The notes beneath the pieces were generated by a model. That model was not told the origin of the DNA. It was given only the letters and a program-made list of their open reading frames with translations, and searched no databases. Of a stretch of 64,000 bases of DNA, positions 12,046 to 26,544 are shown piece after piece. Location of the stretch: NCBI RefSeq assembly GCF_038396675.1, contig NC_088931.1, positions 9,435,001 to 9,499,000 on the forward strand, in the 5' to 3' direction. The DNA comes from Hydra vulgaris (Eukaryota > Cnidaria > Hydrozoa > Anthoathecata > Hydridae). Every line of letters begins with the position of its first letter. Position 1 is the first letter of the stretch. Position numbers and translations under genes: made by a program.

Positions 12046-13558
12046 CCGCAGACCACCTGAAGGGAGTTCAAAGGAATAAGATTTGTTTTTTGCCATTTTC
12101 AATTTTGCAAAGTGAGCAAATGCATTGTCTAACTCTTTTGGAATTTCACAATTTTCATTTATTTTATATATCTCTGTAACCAGTGGCGGATCCAGCATTT
12201 TTTGGTCTTTGAGATAGCTAACTTCCAGACACGGAGCAAACTCCAAACATTTATATGTTTATACTTATGTCAAATAAGGATGCTTTGCAAAAAATTGCGA
12301 TGATTGGAGGCTGGGAACAAAAAAACCCCAAATTTTGTGCCCCCCCTGCCCCAAACGTGAGAGCAACAAGTTGATGAAGTATTTTTTGTACTGTTCTCAA
12401 CTAGACTTATATTCATCGATAAATTTTAAGTTTCATAGTATTATCTTTCAGCGTTCAAAAATAATGACCATATAAAATTTATAACCCCCTCAAATTGAGG
12501 GGGGTTTAAACTTTATATGGTCATAATTTTTGAAAGCTAAAATATTTTACTATGAAATTTAAAATTTATCGATGAATATTAGTCTAGTTAAAAACAGTAC
12601 AAAAAATATTTCATCAACTTGTTGCTCTCACGTTTGGGGCAGGGGGGGCACAAAATTTGGGGTTTTTTTGTTCCCAGCCTCCAATCATCGCAATTTTTTG
12701 CAAAGCATCCTTATTTGACATAAGTATAAACATATAAATGTTTGGAGTTTGCTCCGTGTCTGGAAGTTAGCTATCTCAAAGACCAAAAAATGCTGGATCC
12801 GCCACTGTCTGTAACTTTCAATGAAGAGCTAGACGATTGAGAACTATATTGTGATTTGTTTCTAATTCTGCATGTTTGTTCATGTTCTTCTTTATTGCTT
12901 ATATTTTTTGCAGTAAATTTTTCGTTGCATGTATTATTGCAACACTTTATAACTAAATTCTCAAGTATAGTTTGCATTGACGTTGCTTTCATGATACTAC
13001 CAAGAGTTATATTAGAGCAACATATTGTGCATTTAGTTTCTGTTTCTAATTTTCCAATTATGTTTGGAAAAATGCATGTTGCACAAAACAAATGTTGACA
13101 ATTATTAAGTAATACAGGTTTATGTAACAATCTTTTACAAATGTTGCATACACATAAATCTTTGTGTGGATTATCAGCTACATCAATAGAATCATGACAT
13201 AAATGAGACAGTCCAGAAAAACTTTCCATTATTTTAAAAATTGACTCTCTTGTCCAAACAACTTTGTCATTTAATGGTGGTCTTCCACACTGCTTTTTTT
13301 TCTTCCTACCAGATTTTTTCAAAAAACATATGCATCTTTCAATGAAACAAGTTTGTGGCCATTGACTTAAACTGAAATTAGAGGTTGTTCCTTGCTGTTC
13401 GATATTTCTCAAGTTTGTGTAGCATTTCATGCAAATTTTAGGTGGGTGGGTGTCCATTCTGTCTTCTTCTAGCTCAGTAAAAAATGCCTAATCTTTATAT
13501 TTTTTGTGTTAATTGGGTCATTGCCAATATAGTTTCCGCATAGTCTGCACAGTTTCAT
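12046..13558 (-). pseudogene. RAG1-like N-terminal exon: zinc motifs, RING, zinc finger
   Basis: From 13558 one frame reads KLCRLCGNYIGNDP. After a 1-nt shift near 13470 it reads FFTELEEDRMDTHPP and KICMKCYTNLRN, then LSQWPQTC. This matches the spacing of RAG1's N-terminal region (a CRICGN motif, a HPTEFCHNC motif, then a W-HP--C motif). Counting from the Met at 13457, the RING has ligands C104, C107, C120, H122, C125, C128, C143 and C146. A further zinc-finger-like segment with C172, C173, C177 and C196 follows, as in RAG1. A Ser-rich stretch comes next, where the MITE enters after codon 216. Excising it joins the frame to EIYKINENCEIPKELDNAF and a GTAAG donor at 12045-12041. Confidence 0.75.
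12181..12807. mobile_element. 627-bp foldback hAT MITE with 8-bp target duplication
   Basis: Almost a perfect palindrome. It begins CAGTGGCGGATCCAGCATTT and ends with the reverse complement, with arms of about 300 bp. Direct repeats TCTGTAAC flank it (12173-12180 and 12808-12815). The 8-bp duplication and CAGTGGCGGATCC-type ends are typical of hAT. Non-coding. It interrupts a RAG1-like exon. Confidence 0.9.
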
Positions 13559-13559
13559 A

Positions 13560-14100
13560 AGACATGATATGTGGTTAGTAGCAACAACAGTAGACACTTT
13601 TAGATTGGATACAGTACTTCTTTAATCCAACTGTTCGATAACTTAAAAAAATGACTGGTTAATAAGATTGGTGTTTTCTAAAAGGATTTAAATGATAGTC
13701 TCAGAAACTGTTTAGTTTTTGTTTTCAAAAATTGAATTAAAAAAGTTGAAGAGTTTAGAAAAAACATAAAATTTAAAAAATAATACTTTTTATTACAGCT
13801 CTTGAAAGTTTTGTAATAAGCAATCGAATCAAACTTTTTTTTATATATCTATAATATTTTGTAATTTTTCTATCTAATAAAATTTTACAATACTAAGAAA
13901 AACAAAATATAATAGTTTAAAAACGTGTTCCTATTTTCTGTATCTGGAAGTACAAATCAAAATTATTGTAAATATCGAGAGAAAAACAAAAAATCTCCGG
14001 AGACGCATGCGCACTATAAATGTCAGCTAGGTATCAAGATTAAACGACCGTGTGGAGAACACTTTTGTAAGACTATGATAGAAATATTGTTTGGATCACA
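13560..14100. other. Spacer upstream of the RAG1-like locus
   Basis: A+T-rich. The locus promoter or 5' terminal repeat would be expected here, but none is evident. An ORF at 13925-14143 has no recognised motif. Confidence 0.35.
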
Positions 14101-14109
14101 AACCGTAAA

Positions 14110-14400
14110 CTGTAAAGCCGAATGGTTCTTTGAAGAACCTTAGAGGGTTCTTGACGATGGTGCTGAGTGAGCACCTGTAGAGGTTCTTCAAAAAACTCTT
14201 TGTACGGGTTCTTCGGAAGAACCTTACGGTAAGGTTCTTTAAAGAAGCCAAAACGGTTTTTTGAAGAACCTAAGAGTTCTTGAGAGTTCCGAAAAATTTT
14301 CCGAAGAAGTTCTTCAAAGAACCCTAAAGAGAACCTTTTTTTAAGAACTGATGGAAAAGCTTCTTTAAAGAACTATTTTTGAAGAACTACTTCAGATTTA
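14110..14400. repeat. Cluster of GGTTCTT/AAGAACC inverted motifs
   Basis: About a dozen GGTTCTT and AAGAACC words alternate, many forming local palindromes such as GGTTCTTTGAAGAACC and GGGTTCTTCGGAAGAACC. It is probably a foldback repetitive element. No flanking duplication was recognised. Confidence 0.6.
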
Positions 14401-14589
14401 AGACATTTGACTGACAAAATAGATGTTCAGTACACAAATTTTGAAATAACTTTTCAAAATTTAAACCTAATAAAAGATTATTATTAAATTCCTGGATAAT
14501 TTTTTATCCAAAAATTGTCATATTTAATATCTATTTTATTACAACTTATTATTTGTTAAATTTTTCTAATTAATTTGACTTCATCCAAG

Positions 14590-16500
<1,911 letters not shown>

Positions 16501-16662
16501 TCAATATGAATGCTAAACATTGTTATAAATATCCAACTATAATTGAATTTTAAGCTTTAGGGTTTAATATCTTTACTATGATTGAGTATTGAAAAACAAT
16601 AACATAATACCATAGGACTCAATAATTTTATACAAACTTAATGTTGTGATGACACTAGAGGG

Positions 16663-19156
16663 TAACCATGAGCAAGATCTCGTCTCGTTCTCGTTTCTCG
16701 TGAGAAATGGGACTTCTCGTGAGAAACGAGAAATAGAAAATTCTCGCGAGAAGTAGAACGAGACTTAAATATTATATTATTTTCCAAATTAAAAATTATT
16801 ATAATTTACAAAATGCTTAATAATTTGTTTTTTTAATTAATTAATATTTTCACTCCGTGATTTTAATAAATCTAATTAAAAATTTAATTTGTTTTTGACA
16901 AAAACAAATTAAATTTTTAATTAGATTTTTTAATTAGATTTTTTTAAAAATTTAATTAAAAAATTTTAATTAGATTTTAAATATTTTTATTTAGATTTTA
17001 AATACAAAAACTTTTTGTATAAAATGGTGCACTTTCGACTTAATTTCATTAGTTTACCAGTGGAATTCAACTTGACACATATTGTTCATATTGAAAAGAA
17101 ATATTCTTGCCTCATTTCAATGATCAAAAATGTCACCAAGAAAAAACAAAATCTGGAGATATTTTCAAAAAACAAGTGACGGTGCTGAATGCAAGGTGTG
17201 AAAATAAAAGATGGAAACACAAGCGAACTTCATCGTCACCACGAAAAAAAACACAGCCAAGATTACGTTGAGTATTCTGAAAAAACTGACGACTCTTTTC
17301 TTCCTCCTCCTAAGAAGAAACAACGAACCATGGTAGAAATGCTTGAAACAAAGTTCAAATATGACAAAGACAATTCCATTCAAAAACAATTTGACTCTGC
17401 AATGCTGGATAACTTTTGCACTGATCTGGCATCCTTTTCAGCAGTCGAAGGAAGAGGTTTCAAGAAATTGTTTGACATTGCAAACCCTAGACTGAGCCTT
17501 CATCACAGAACAACATATTCAAGAAAGCTTTCAATTTGGTCAAGAGAAGTTCAAGCTAGAATGAAGAGCATAATAACGGAGATTACGCCAAATCTAAAAA
17601 GTGCTGCATTTACTTCTGACCTTTGGACTTCTAGAGCTCAGGACAGCTACATCTCTTGGACTTTTCATGCTATTGACAAAAATTGGAGACTACATCACTG
17701 AACACCCCATGTCCAACAGTTCCCAAGCAGACACACAGGTATCTTAATTGAAGGAAAGCTCGATTCTTTCTTAGAAGAACTAAATTTGCCTGCTGATTTG
17801 TCAATGTACAGCGTGAACGACCAGGCAAGAAACATGAAACTTGCAGTCAAATTGTCATAGCGCCTTGACCAATACTTGTGCAACAATCATATTTCGCAAT
17901 GTGCAGTTCGAGACTCATTTGGAATAACTGCTGGAATGGATGATGCGTTGCAAACATGAAGAGATTTGGCTTCTTTAACTCACCAGTCAACAGTTGCAGC
18001 TGAGTTGCTTGAATCAGAATCAGACGCTCAAGGAATCAATTTTAGACAGTTATGCCAATCTGTTGATACAAGATGGAATAGTGAACTGGATTGCATGGCT
18101 TCTGTTCTACATCTAAAGAGTGCAATTATCAGCTTATGTGCAAATGAAGATATTTTTTCTACAAAGACCATCAGTGCATCACAGTGGAAATCAATCGAGG
18201 GAGCAGTAGAAATTTTGGCACCACTTAAAGAAGCTACAGAAACGTGGTCGGCTGAGTCTATTCCAACAATTAACACTGTCGCCGATTCTCTTTATTTAAT
18301 CCATGACAAAATTGATCAATTTATTGAGACGGATGGAAAAAATGGCTACGGTGTCTTGTATGCAAAAAACTTGAAAAGCTGCATTGAGAAAAGATTTCCT
18401 CTTTGTCACACTGGAAACTTATTGAGTGCTGCAGCAAACTACTTAAATCCTGCTTTAAAGGGACTTCACTTGAAGCTCTTCAAAAAATTTCAAACAACAA
18501 AAGAATGGTTAGCCTCATAGGTTAAGGATAATGTTGAGTGCCAAACTGTTGCCAGAGTCCTTTCAGCAGATTTGTCCCCTAATTCAAAACTGAAGTGCAA
18601 GTTAAACGTCAGACTTGAAACAAAAGAGCCAACATCTGAACTGAATCCTATTTTGAGCAAAATGTGCCAGTATGAATATCTCCCTGATGCCAAAAAAGAC
18701 TTTCCGATTCTTGATTGGTGGAAATTGCATTCAAATACATTGCCAGAACTCTCTTCATTAGCAAGACAAATTTTAGCTATTTCAGCAAGTTTAACTAAAT
18801 CAGAGAGAGTTTTTAGCTCAGGTGGAAATGTCGTTCGATCATCCAGACACAACTTACACCCAGAAAAAGTAGAACAAATCATCTTAATCAGAGAAAACAT
18901 TGTCTTGTTGGAAAAGTTTGGCAAAAAAATTCTGAATTAATATTTGAAAAAGTTGTTTACATTTGACAAATGTCATTTTGACAGTGTCTATTTGTCAAAA
19001 CCATGTTTACATTTTTTTTTTACTTGGATTTTAATAAATTTGTTTTCAAAAATTGTTAAATTTCTCGTCTCGTCTTGCTCTCGGTCTCACGAGAAGTACT
19101 AACTTCTCATTTCGGTCTCGTCTCGGTTTGAAAAAACCTAGTCTCGCTCATGGTTA
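16663..19156 (+). mobile_element. Complete hAT transposon, 2,494 bp
   Basis: Ends TAACCATGAGC and GCTCATGGTTA are inverted repeats. They are flanked by the 8-bp duplication CTAGAGGG (16655-16662 and 19157-19164). Subterminal regions are rich in TCTCG/CGAGA words in both orientations, probable transposase-binding repeats. It contains one plus-strand transposase. Confidence 0.9.
17129..18940 (+). pseudogene. hAT transposase with BED finger, several stops
   Basis: Starts MSPRKNKIWRYFQK at 17129. A frameshift at the first zinc Cys pair is followed by GNTSELHRHHEKKHS, completing a BED finger. 17189-17701 continues with FTSDLWTSRAQDSY, the start of the RNase-H-like catalytic part. It then shifts frame at about 17700 and meets stops near 17860 and 17957. 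17966-18520 reads SVDTRWNSELDCM and the insertion domain. 18572-18940 has DWWKLHSNTLPELSSLAR and SERVFSSGGNVV, the conserved C-terminal dimerisation region. hAT transposases excise with hairpinned flanks and leave 8-bp duplications. This copy cannot make a full protein. Confidence 0.85.
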
Positions 19157-19476
19157 CTAGAGGGTTCTTCCGGAAATTTTTTATATTTCATATTTGGTAT
19201 AATCATATAATGGTAATTTTTTCGGGTAACAGGAAAATTACCATAATTTCCTGAGAAAAAATTAAAATCAAAGAATAACTTGTGTATATATTTTATTATA
19301 TTAGGATAATTGTTTATTCAAAATAAAAATATATTAATGTCCACAAAGCTATTTAATGTGTATAATCTGACTTTAAAAGTCATCTATAATATTGAAAAAT
19401 CAAAATCATAATTTTTTTAATAAAACGTGATTTTAAAGTAAATAGTCATAAAAGTCATTATTTCTAATTTAAAACG

Positions 19477-22110
19477 CTAAATGCTCCCCAGTTGCTTGTA
19501 AAACGTTTGTGTAAGTACAGCAGATAAAATAAAAAACAAAAAGCCTTTTGGCAAAAATTTATTCAAAACACAAGTATTTGAGAATAATATAAGAGTCATT
19601 ATCTTGTATTGTATATGTACCTCGATATAGTTGATAATCACAGATTTCTGCTGGCAAGCATATTGACAAGGTTCATTTTCTGTAACTCTGAATGCATGCA
19701 AATATTCATTATATTTGTTACAAATGAGCAACTTAAAGCCATATACCCAGTGTTGACGAAATTGAATAATATCATAAATTTTAAAAAATAAAGGAATTTC
19801 TTCTTCATGAAGTAAAGCTAAAATAACTGTATCATGCACATGAAATTTGATTCTATTTATAGAGATGGCATTACACTTTCAAACTACTTCCTCTTTATCA
19901 ATAATATCATTAGGAAAAAAAGACAATAACTTTTTCTAAAGAAAAGTTGCTAAACTATCAAAGGTAACTGAACATAGATTAGATGTTTCGTACTTTTCAT
20001 TTAAAAAATCAGAAGATGCGATCTCCTAACACTCTCTCAGCTTATGTCGCTTTGCATGAGAATAACCTAAATTTTTAAAATTTCTAATGAAAGAAGCTAA
20101 CTTTTTGAAATACAAATGTTTAGCTTCAAAACGCATGCGCCATAAATATCTAAGTGGTCCATTTTCACTAATCAGAAGAGCATAATGGAGCATGAAATGA
20201 AACTTAAATGTTAAATTATCTGGAAAAAGTTCAATAAAATTTTGCAAAAACTGCTTCACTAAAAATTGAAGATAAGACAAAGCAGTTTTTAAAATTTTTG
20301 GAGCAAATACATGAACAGCAATATTTCGCAGCTGTAAATACAGTAATCAATACATATTAGATATTGGTTTGCGATTACCAATCATAAATTGTAGTGACCA
20401 AAACATTCAAAACTTCTGTGATGCAGAACCAACAAATTTAATAGACGCACCAGTACGGATAACAAATGGTACTGGTTTTTTTTTCGTGTTATTTCTGCCG
20501 ATTTCGAAAATGTTAAGCTCTGTATTCATCTGTTCTATTGTAATTATCTTCAGAGCTTTGAATTTTAATAACATCAAACTTACTAATTGTGAAATTGTTC
20601 CTTCTAACATATCATGCATGATGTCTGATGGGACTGTACAACATTAAAATATGGTAAACCTAGTAAACGACAGCGTTTATCAGCACCATACACACTAGAA
20701 GAAATATGACCTGGACCAGAAATAGCAGCTAAATGATAATGATGCATTTCATTGGTACAAATTTTTGTTACACATTAAGCCAAAATTTTATTTTTGTCAA
20801 TATAAGAAGTCATACAATGACGACAAAAACGACCAGAGTTTACAACACGGCGAAAACCAGCTAGTGCATGGGAGGAAAGATTATCAGCAGATATAGTTGC
20901 AATCCCTCTAAAGAATCTGCTTATTATCAACTGTAACTAAAATACCCTCATTTTGCAATTTCAGCAAATCTTGAATTAAAGGTATTAAAACTTGCTTGGA
21001 TGTTTTATATTTCTTTATATACTTTTCTTTAACAAGAATACATAAATTTGTAGTTGTGAAATATATTGTTCTTCGATTTTGCCCAAGAAGAAATAAAACA
21101 CATAGAGTTTATGTACTGAGCGATGAGCCTCAATCAGATTACATACCTCAAATTCATCACTGTTAAATTGATTCTTAATACATTCTTGTGTTTAAAAATG
21201 ACATGTTATTTACAGTTTAAATCATCTGAAGATGAATATAGTAAGTCTTTATTAATTGACATATATTTTTCAAGTTTTTGTTTCATTGAATGCCAGATAA
21301 GCTCATTTTCGACTAACTGTTTTAATAATGGCAAAATGGGCACATATTGAAAGGTTTTACAACTTGGTTTTTTCAAACCATATTCTTTTTTTTTTTGATT
21401 TTTATTCATCGAGTGTAATTTTATTTGAATTGGAAAAATAAGACCTAAGTTTGACTTACAAAATGAAATAACCTTTTTGCTAGAATTGACCACAGATAAA
21501 ACTTTATCTAAAAGCAAATTACTATTTAAAAGTTGATCTAAATCACTATTATTAACAAGGTTTTCCCCAAGTTGCTGCTTTATTAGATCACAAAAACTAT
21601 GATTAAAATATGTTAACAAAGATTGAACTTCGTTTGCTAAATCAATTTGAACAACAGACGGAATTGAATGTTTTTCTGCTATTGCAACTACAAACATAGT
21701 GTAATGTTTCTGCAAATGACTGAGTAGATTGTCTAGGGAGGATAAAGATCTGTCACGTAAATTAGAATTCAAACAACTTGTTGCTTGACTGCAGTTGTTA
21801 GTGGTAGAATCAACAAAGCTCTGCAGAAGTGTCACCAATATTATCTGCTAAAATATGGTTTTCCATTGTTTCACTCATAAAATTATCTGGTTCATTTGTT
21901 AGTATTTGAGGTGTGCTAAAAATGAAGCTATGCTTTTGTGCATATGGTGACGTAAACCATTTTACAGATTTATATTTGGCAGGACAACCATCAATATTAC
22001 GCAATGGGAAAAAACCAGGAATATGTTCATGCATGATAAACAAATGTTGTCAATATTTTTGAACAGAATACTTCTGCATACCACATATACAACAAGTAAA
22101 ACAAAACTAC
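19477..22110 (-). pseudogene. KDZ-like C2H2 transposase relic
   Basis: The minus strand keeps the order of a multicopy animal family with an N-terminal C2H2 finger. At 22105-22010 is CCICGMQKYSVQKY, then IPGFFPLRNIDGCPAKY. 21838-21206 has FVVAIAEKHSIPSVVQIDL and TFQYVPILPLLKQLVENE. About 21120-20940 gives YFFLGKIEEQYISQLQ. 20880-20800 gives SSHALAGFRRVV and CRHCM. 20625-20407 gives IMHDMLEGTISQLVS. 20280-20026 gives HFMLHYALLISENGPLRYLW and MRFEAKHLYFKKL. 19839-19740 reads PLFFKIYDIIQFRQ. Frameshifts and stops separate the blocks. The MHDMLEG and MRFEAKH boxes are the likely catalytic neighbourhood. The family is often annotated only as uncharacterised; transposase identity is inferred. Confidence 0.55.
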
Positions 22111-22690
22111 ATGCAGCCATTTAAAAAAAATATTTGTTAAAAACAAAAATAAATATAAATTTAACATCAGTATAATTATTATTAAACAAACATTTAAAAC
22201 TCAAAACGCTTATCTAACCAACTATTTTTTCTCTTATATCACCAAGACTTTTCTGCCCTAAGTGCGAACAGACTTCTTAAATTGACCAATTTATCATTCT
22301 AAATTTTAACTAAAACTTCAAAAATAATTGTACTTTAAATTTGATTTAACGACAATATTATACCAAATGCATTGGTATTATATTGGAATTAAATTACTAA
22401 AATTAATTTTGGATGCAGTAATACTGTTTTGAAGTATAATGTATAGAATCCAAACATCGTACTGCCAATATGATATTTGGATTCCATACAATGATCCCAT
22501 CATATTTTAAAATATAGTTAGATAAATAGTAATCATTAATGATTACAATTAGTACAAATTACGTTTTGTAATATGATGGGATCCAAAATTAATTTTACTT
22601 ATTGATAAAATAAAATCGTATTGTAAGCTAACAACTATTGGCAGTATATCATTTTATTTCAGAATTCATGCTTAGTCATGTTTATAAATC
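22111..22690. other. A+T-rich spacer
   Basis: No gene seen. Around 22370-22590 short inverted words such as ggcagta and tactgcc and tggattcc/ggaatcc suggest an eroded MITE, but ends were not defined. Confidence 0.3.
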
Positions 22691-22756
22691 CACCGCTGAT
22701 ATCTTATATATCAAGGCGGCTGCGCGGAGAAACAAGTTGAGCGTGGTACTACCAGG

Positions 22757-22827
22757 GACAAGGTAGAGATCGAATTCAGAACCTCTTGCCTATGAAGCGA
22801 GCGCTCTACCACTACACCACTACCGCG
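22757..22827 (-). repeat. tRNA-derived SINE head (tRNA-Met-like, anticodon CAT)
   Basis: Read on the minus strand from 22827, the sequence has an A-box-like TAGTGGTGTAGTGGTAGAGC. Next is an anticodon-stem-like CTCGC-loop-GCAAG with loop TTCATAG, then a degraded B box (GAATTCGATCTC). The tail beyond 22757 (cctggtagtacc, then cgcgcagccgcc) is not tRNA. T-arm and acceptor pairing are poor, so it is a SINE or tRNA pseudogene rather than a working tRNA. Confidence 0.5.
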
Positions 22828-24321
22828 TTAATTTTATAGGAGTTTTTTTCTAAATTAAACAGTTATATTTCTGAATCTAATAGTAATAATTCATTTTATT
22901 ATGTTGTATTATATTATATTGTTGTATTGTATTTATTTTATTATGTTTTAAAATAAGAATGTTATTTGAAAAAAACGAGAAATAGTAATATTCCGGTTCA
23001 CTTAATTTTGCGTCTTATCTCAGAAGATAGGCTTTAGACACTTTTGGAAAATCTTCAACAGCGTCTTTAACAAAGGTATGTCTAATATTTCGTTTCTCGT
23101 TGATGGTAATGATCTTATTACCTTTCTCAATAGTTTGTTGCTATAATTTTATTCTATAAATTAAACCATTTGCCTAAAAAAAGACGAATTAAAAAAAATT
23201 GTTACAAAGCAAAAACTAAAAGTATGACATGGTGCCCCACTCTCTCCTACTCTATCTTAAACTGCTTTTGCATTATGATATTTCTTAAAACGTTTTGTTT
23301 AAGTAAAAGTTAAGTAAAAGTGGCCAACTTAAATTAGAGACCAAAAGTACACTAACTTACCCTAACTCCTATTAGAAAAATCAATAGAAAAAAAAGATAT
23401 ATAACTAATAGTGTAGGGTGAGGTAATGTGAGTCTACGGGGTAATCTGGGTCTAATTCATATTTATCTGTTATATTGATAATGGCTATAGGTATAAAAGT
23501 TTTAATTTTTAGCACTTTTTTATAATATATTAAGCTAATCAATTTTAAAATATAATCCAGCTATGCTGTTAAAAACGGCACTTCTTTAGCAAAAATGCTA
23601 GATACATCAACACTGAAAACACGACATTTTTTGCTTCGTTTTTAAACTTAAGAAATGATATATTCAAATAAGGCATAGGAATATAAAAAGTGGTTTATTT
23701 GAAAGCTTAATTACTATATTTTCAGGATAGTATAGCTTTAAGACACTAATGCACGAGGTTTGTTTAAAATTTAATATAAATCAGGTAGGGTAATATTGCT
23801 TTATGTATGTAAAATATTACGATATGTCATTTTATTATTGAAGTTGTTGTAAATAACATTATAAACCTATTAGTTTCATCAGGTCTAACTATTTATGTGC
23901 TCATATATTTCATAATTTAACATACTTATCCTAAATATTACTTAAAAAGTATTTGAAAAATGCCGAGAAGTTACCATTAAAAAAATAAAACGCAAGTAGA
24001 AGCTGATAGTATGGAAAGAGCTATTATGTTAGTATGCTATAAGAAAATCATGCCGCTAAAGATGTTATATTTCAAAAGAAACATTGACACAAAGAAAAAA
24101 AAAAAAAGAATTTGATGTAAACAAACGTAAAAAACGAAAAAAAGCGATGAGTGATAATGATGAAACTATGATAGTAGCGCGGCTCATTGCTATATTGAAA
24201 AAAAATATGGTCTTCTATTAGATTCTCTTCACATTTGTCATCTGGTAGCCTGATTTTGCACAACGATAAGAATAAAAACTCCTTTTAAAATTGGAATTTC
24301 TGGGAAAGATTGAATAATTTC

Positions 24322-24404
24322 TTTATCTACAACTTCATAAGTTAAACTTTTAGCTCTGGACATTGTCCAGAGCTAAAAGTTTAACTCATGAAGTTGTAGA
24401 TAAA
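24322..24404. repeat. Palindrome with about 40-bp arms inside the pogo relic
   Basis: tttatctacaacttcataag and following bases through tagctctggac pair with an inverted copy starting gtccagagctaaaag. The centre is only a few bases. Coding text is duplicated in inverse orientation. Confidence 0.85.
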
Positions 24405-25279
24405 TTTATTACTATTTTATATGATGTAATTCATAATAATAACTTGTACCAAGTAGAATATACAACCTTGATAAGACTGGCGTCTCCACTTAACAGAGAA
24501 AGTATTTGTACATTCAAAAAGCAAAGATGCATATGAAACCGCTTCTTTTTCTAGTAAAACTATGTACTCTGTGCTGTTCTCTGTGTCTGCAGATGGAAGA
24601 TATGTACCACCGTTTGTTGTTTTTAAGAGAGACGCTCATCTGTATTCTAAACGGATTGAAAATGAGCCACCAGGATGTGCTTTTGGGGCAACAGTAAGTG
24701 GATGGACGCAAGACCATCTGTTTAAAAACTGGTATTTTACTTGAATTTCTATTAAGTAATTAATTTTTTTTTCTTTTAACTTCTTTTTATTTTCCTTTTT
24801 TTTACCTATATATTTATATATATTAGGTCATTATAAATGATTGTTCTTCATTAAGCCATTACAAATATAATTCAATAGAAGTAAATACAATCTCAATCAC
24901 TTGAACGCTCTAAACTTCCAAGATTACAAAAAACCAAGATCTTCTCGGCCAGAAGTTTTAAGGTCAAATGTGTTCTAATGTATCTGCAGAAACAGCAGCA
25001 ATAATATACCAACAAAAACAAAAAAGGAAGATAGTACAAGCATAATACGAAGAACTTCTTACAAATAAAAAATTCTAACAACGATTACTTGAGGAACAAA
25101 AACCTAGAGAGTAAAAAACCAAGTTAAAAAAATGTGCAAAGCTATTACCTCTACTAAAGTATCCAAAAAATACTCAGAATGATCTAAGAAGTAATCAAAA
25201 TAGCATGAGTTTTTTTTGTAACACATTTTTAAAACATTATTAATTCTGTTTTTAATTACCGTTTTTTATTTTCATTTTC

Positions 25280-25455
25280 CAGAGTTTTTAATTTTGTTGC
25301 TATGCAATATATGTTATCAGAGTTTTTAATTTTGTTGCTATGCTGTATATGTATGCAGAGTTTTTAATTTCGTTGCTATGCAGTATATATTGGCAGAGTT
25401 TTTAATTTTGTTGGTATGCCGTATATGTATGTAGTTGTTGCTATGCTGTATATGT
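25280..25455. repeat. Short tandem repeat, unit about 42 bp
   Basis: Four to five diverged copies of a unit containing agagtttttaattttgttgc and tatgctgtatatg. Confidence 0.75.
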
Positions 25456-25984
25456 TAATATTAATGTATATCTCAAGAGTACTTTTTAAATTGAAACCTT
25501 TAAATTTAAACCTTGTATATATACTTTAAAAAAAGTGCTTGCATAAAATATGATTTCTCATAAGCAGCAGTATTTTAAAGCAGAAGTATCTAAATTTTGT
25601 GTAGACCAACATTACCCCATTACATGGAGTAAAGTGGGTCAATATATGCATCTTCGAAAAAAGGCTTTTGTCAGAAAGCAGATACCTATACATTGTTTTT
25701 TTAGATTTAAAGCCAGAAATAGGTTAAAATAGGCTCAGATTACCCCACCCCGCCCCTATAATTAACCCCATTTGCCCTATTACTGTGCTACGCAAAAAAG
25801 TTGATCCATTTTTACACACAAACTCTCTTTCGGAGATTATCAAGTGTGCAAAACATTTTACTTTTTTTCTTAAGTAATTGCGACAAAAAATTTTCTCAGA
25901 AAGCTTCTGAACAATCCGACCCAGGTGCGGACAGGTGTGTTGAGACCAGTTACAATGCTTGTAACTAGTTTCAGTCTTATCTTT

Positions 25985-26544
25985 CAAATCGAAAGCAGTA
26001 TGTTAGCATTAATGGTTACAAAACAAATAACAAACATATAGTTTGTGGTGTTCCTCAGGGTTTTGTTCTTGGCCCTTTATTGTTATTGGTTTATATTAAT
26101 AATCTAAATAACTCTGTCCACTTCTCATCAGTCCATCTGTTTGCTGATGATACTAATATCTTGGATAATAAAAAGTCTCATCATTCCTTGTGTAAGAATA
26201 AAAACTTAGATCTAAAAGGTTTAGTTCGTTGGCTAAATGCAAACATAATTTCTCTGAACTTGGAAAAAACTGAACTAATATTTTTTTCATCTTCAAGACA
26301 AAAAATTTTATATAACAATCATATAACTAAAATTAAAATTAATAATAGACGTTTATATCCAACACACGTTGTTAAATATCTTGGTATTTTTTATAGATTC
26401 GAACCTCTCATGGAATTTTCATGTCGAAGTCTTGTGTGCATTGTGAATGTGTTTGAAAAGTTAAAACTTCAAAATAATCTATCTTCATTTCTTTATTTAA
26501 AACAAAATAAATTTAAACAAATTCTAAAAACAACTTTATTTTAA
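25985..26544 (+). pseudogene. CR1/L2-like LINE reverse-transcriptase fragment
   Basis: A plus-strand frame reads CGVPQGFVLGPLLLL (motif B region), then VHLFADDTNILD (the catalytic FADD box) and LEKTELIFFSSSRQ. VKYLGIFYR follows, then a jump to C-terminal text QNNLSSFLYLKQNKFKQILK. The jump implies an internal deletion of the thumb region. The sequence upstream of 25985 is not recognisable. Inactive. Confidence 0.75.

Larger units (their letters stand above)
23410..25765 (+). mobile_element. Decayed pogo/Tigger-like element
   Basis: Ends are related inverted repeats: left TAGGGTGAGGTAATGTGAGT with ggggtaatctgggtc, right ctcagattaccccaccccgc. Inside, plus-strand transposase text starts MPRSYH near 23960 and continues through a broken helix-turn-helix. 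DDE text at 24562-24744 includes VSADGRYVPPFVVFKRDA and SGWTQDHLFKNWYF. A run of charged residues near 25000-25150 resembles the C-terminal tail. Stops are many. Exact limits are approximate because the ends have diverged. Confidence 0.6.

Noticed and set aside
22757..22827. Functional tRNA-Met gene
   Set aside because: Acceptor and T-arm pairing are poor and the B box is degraded. A SINE head fits better.
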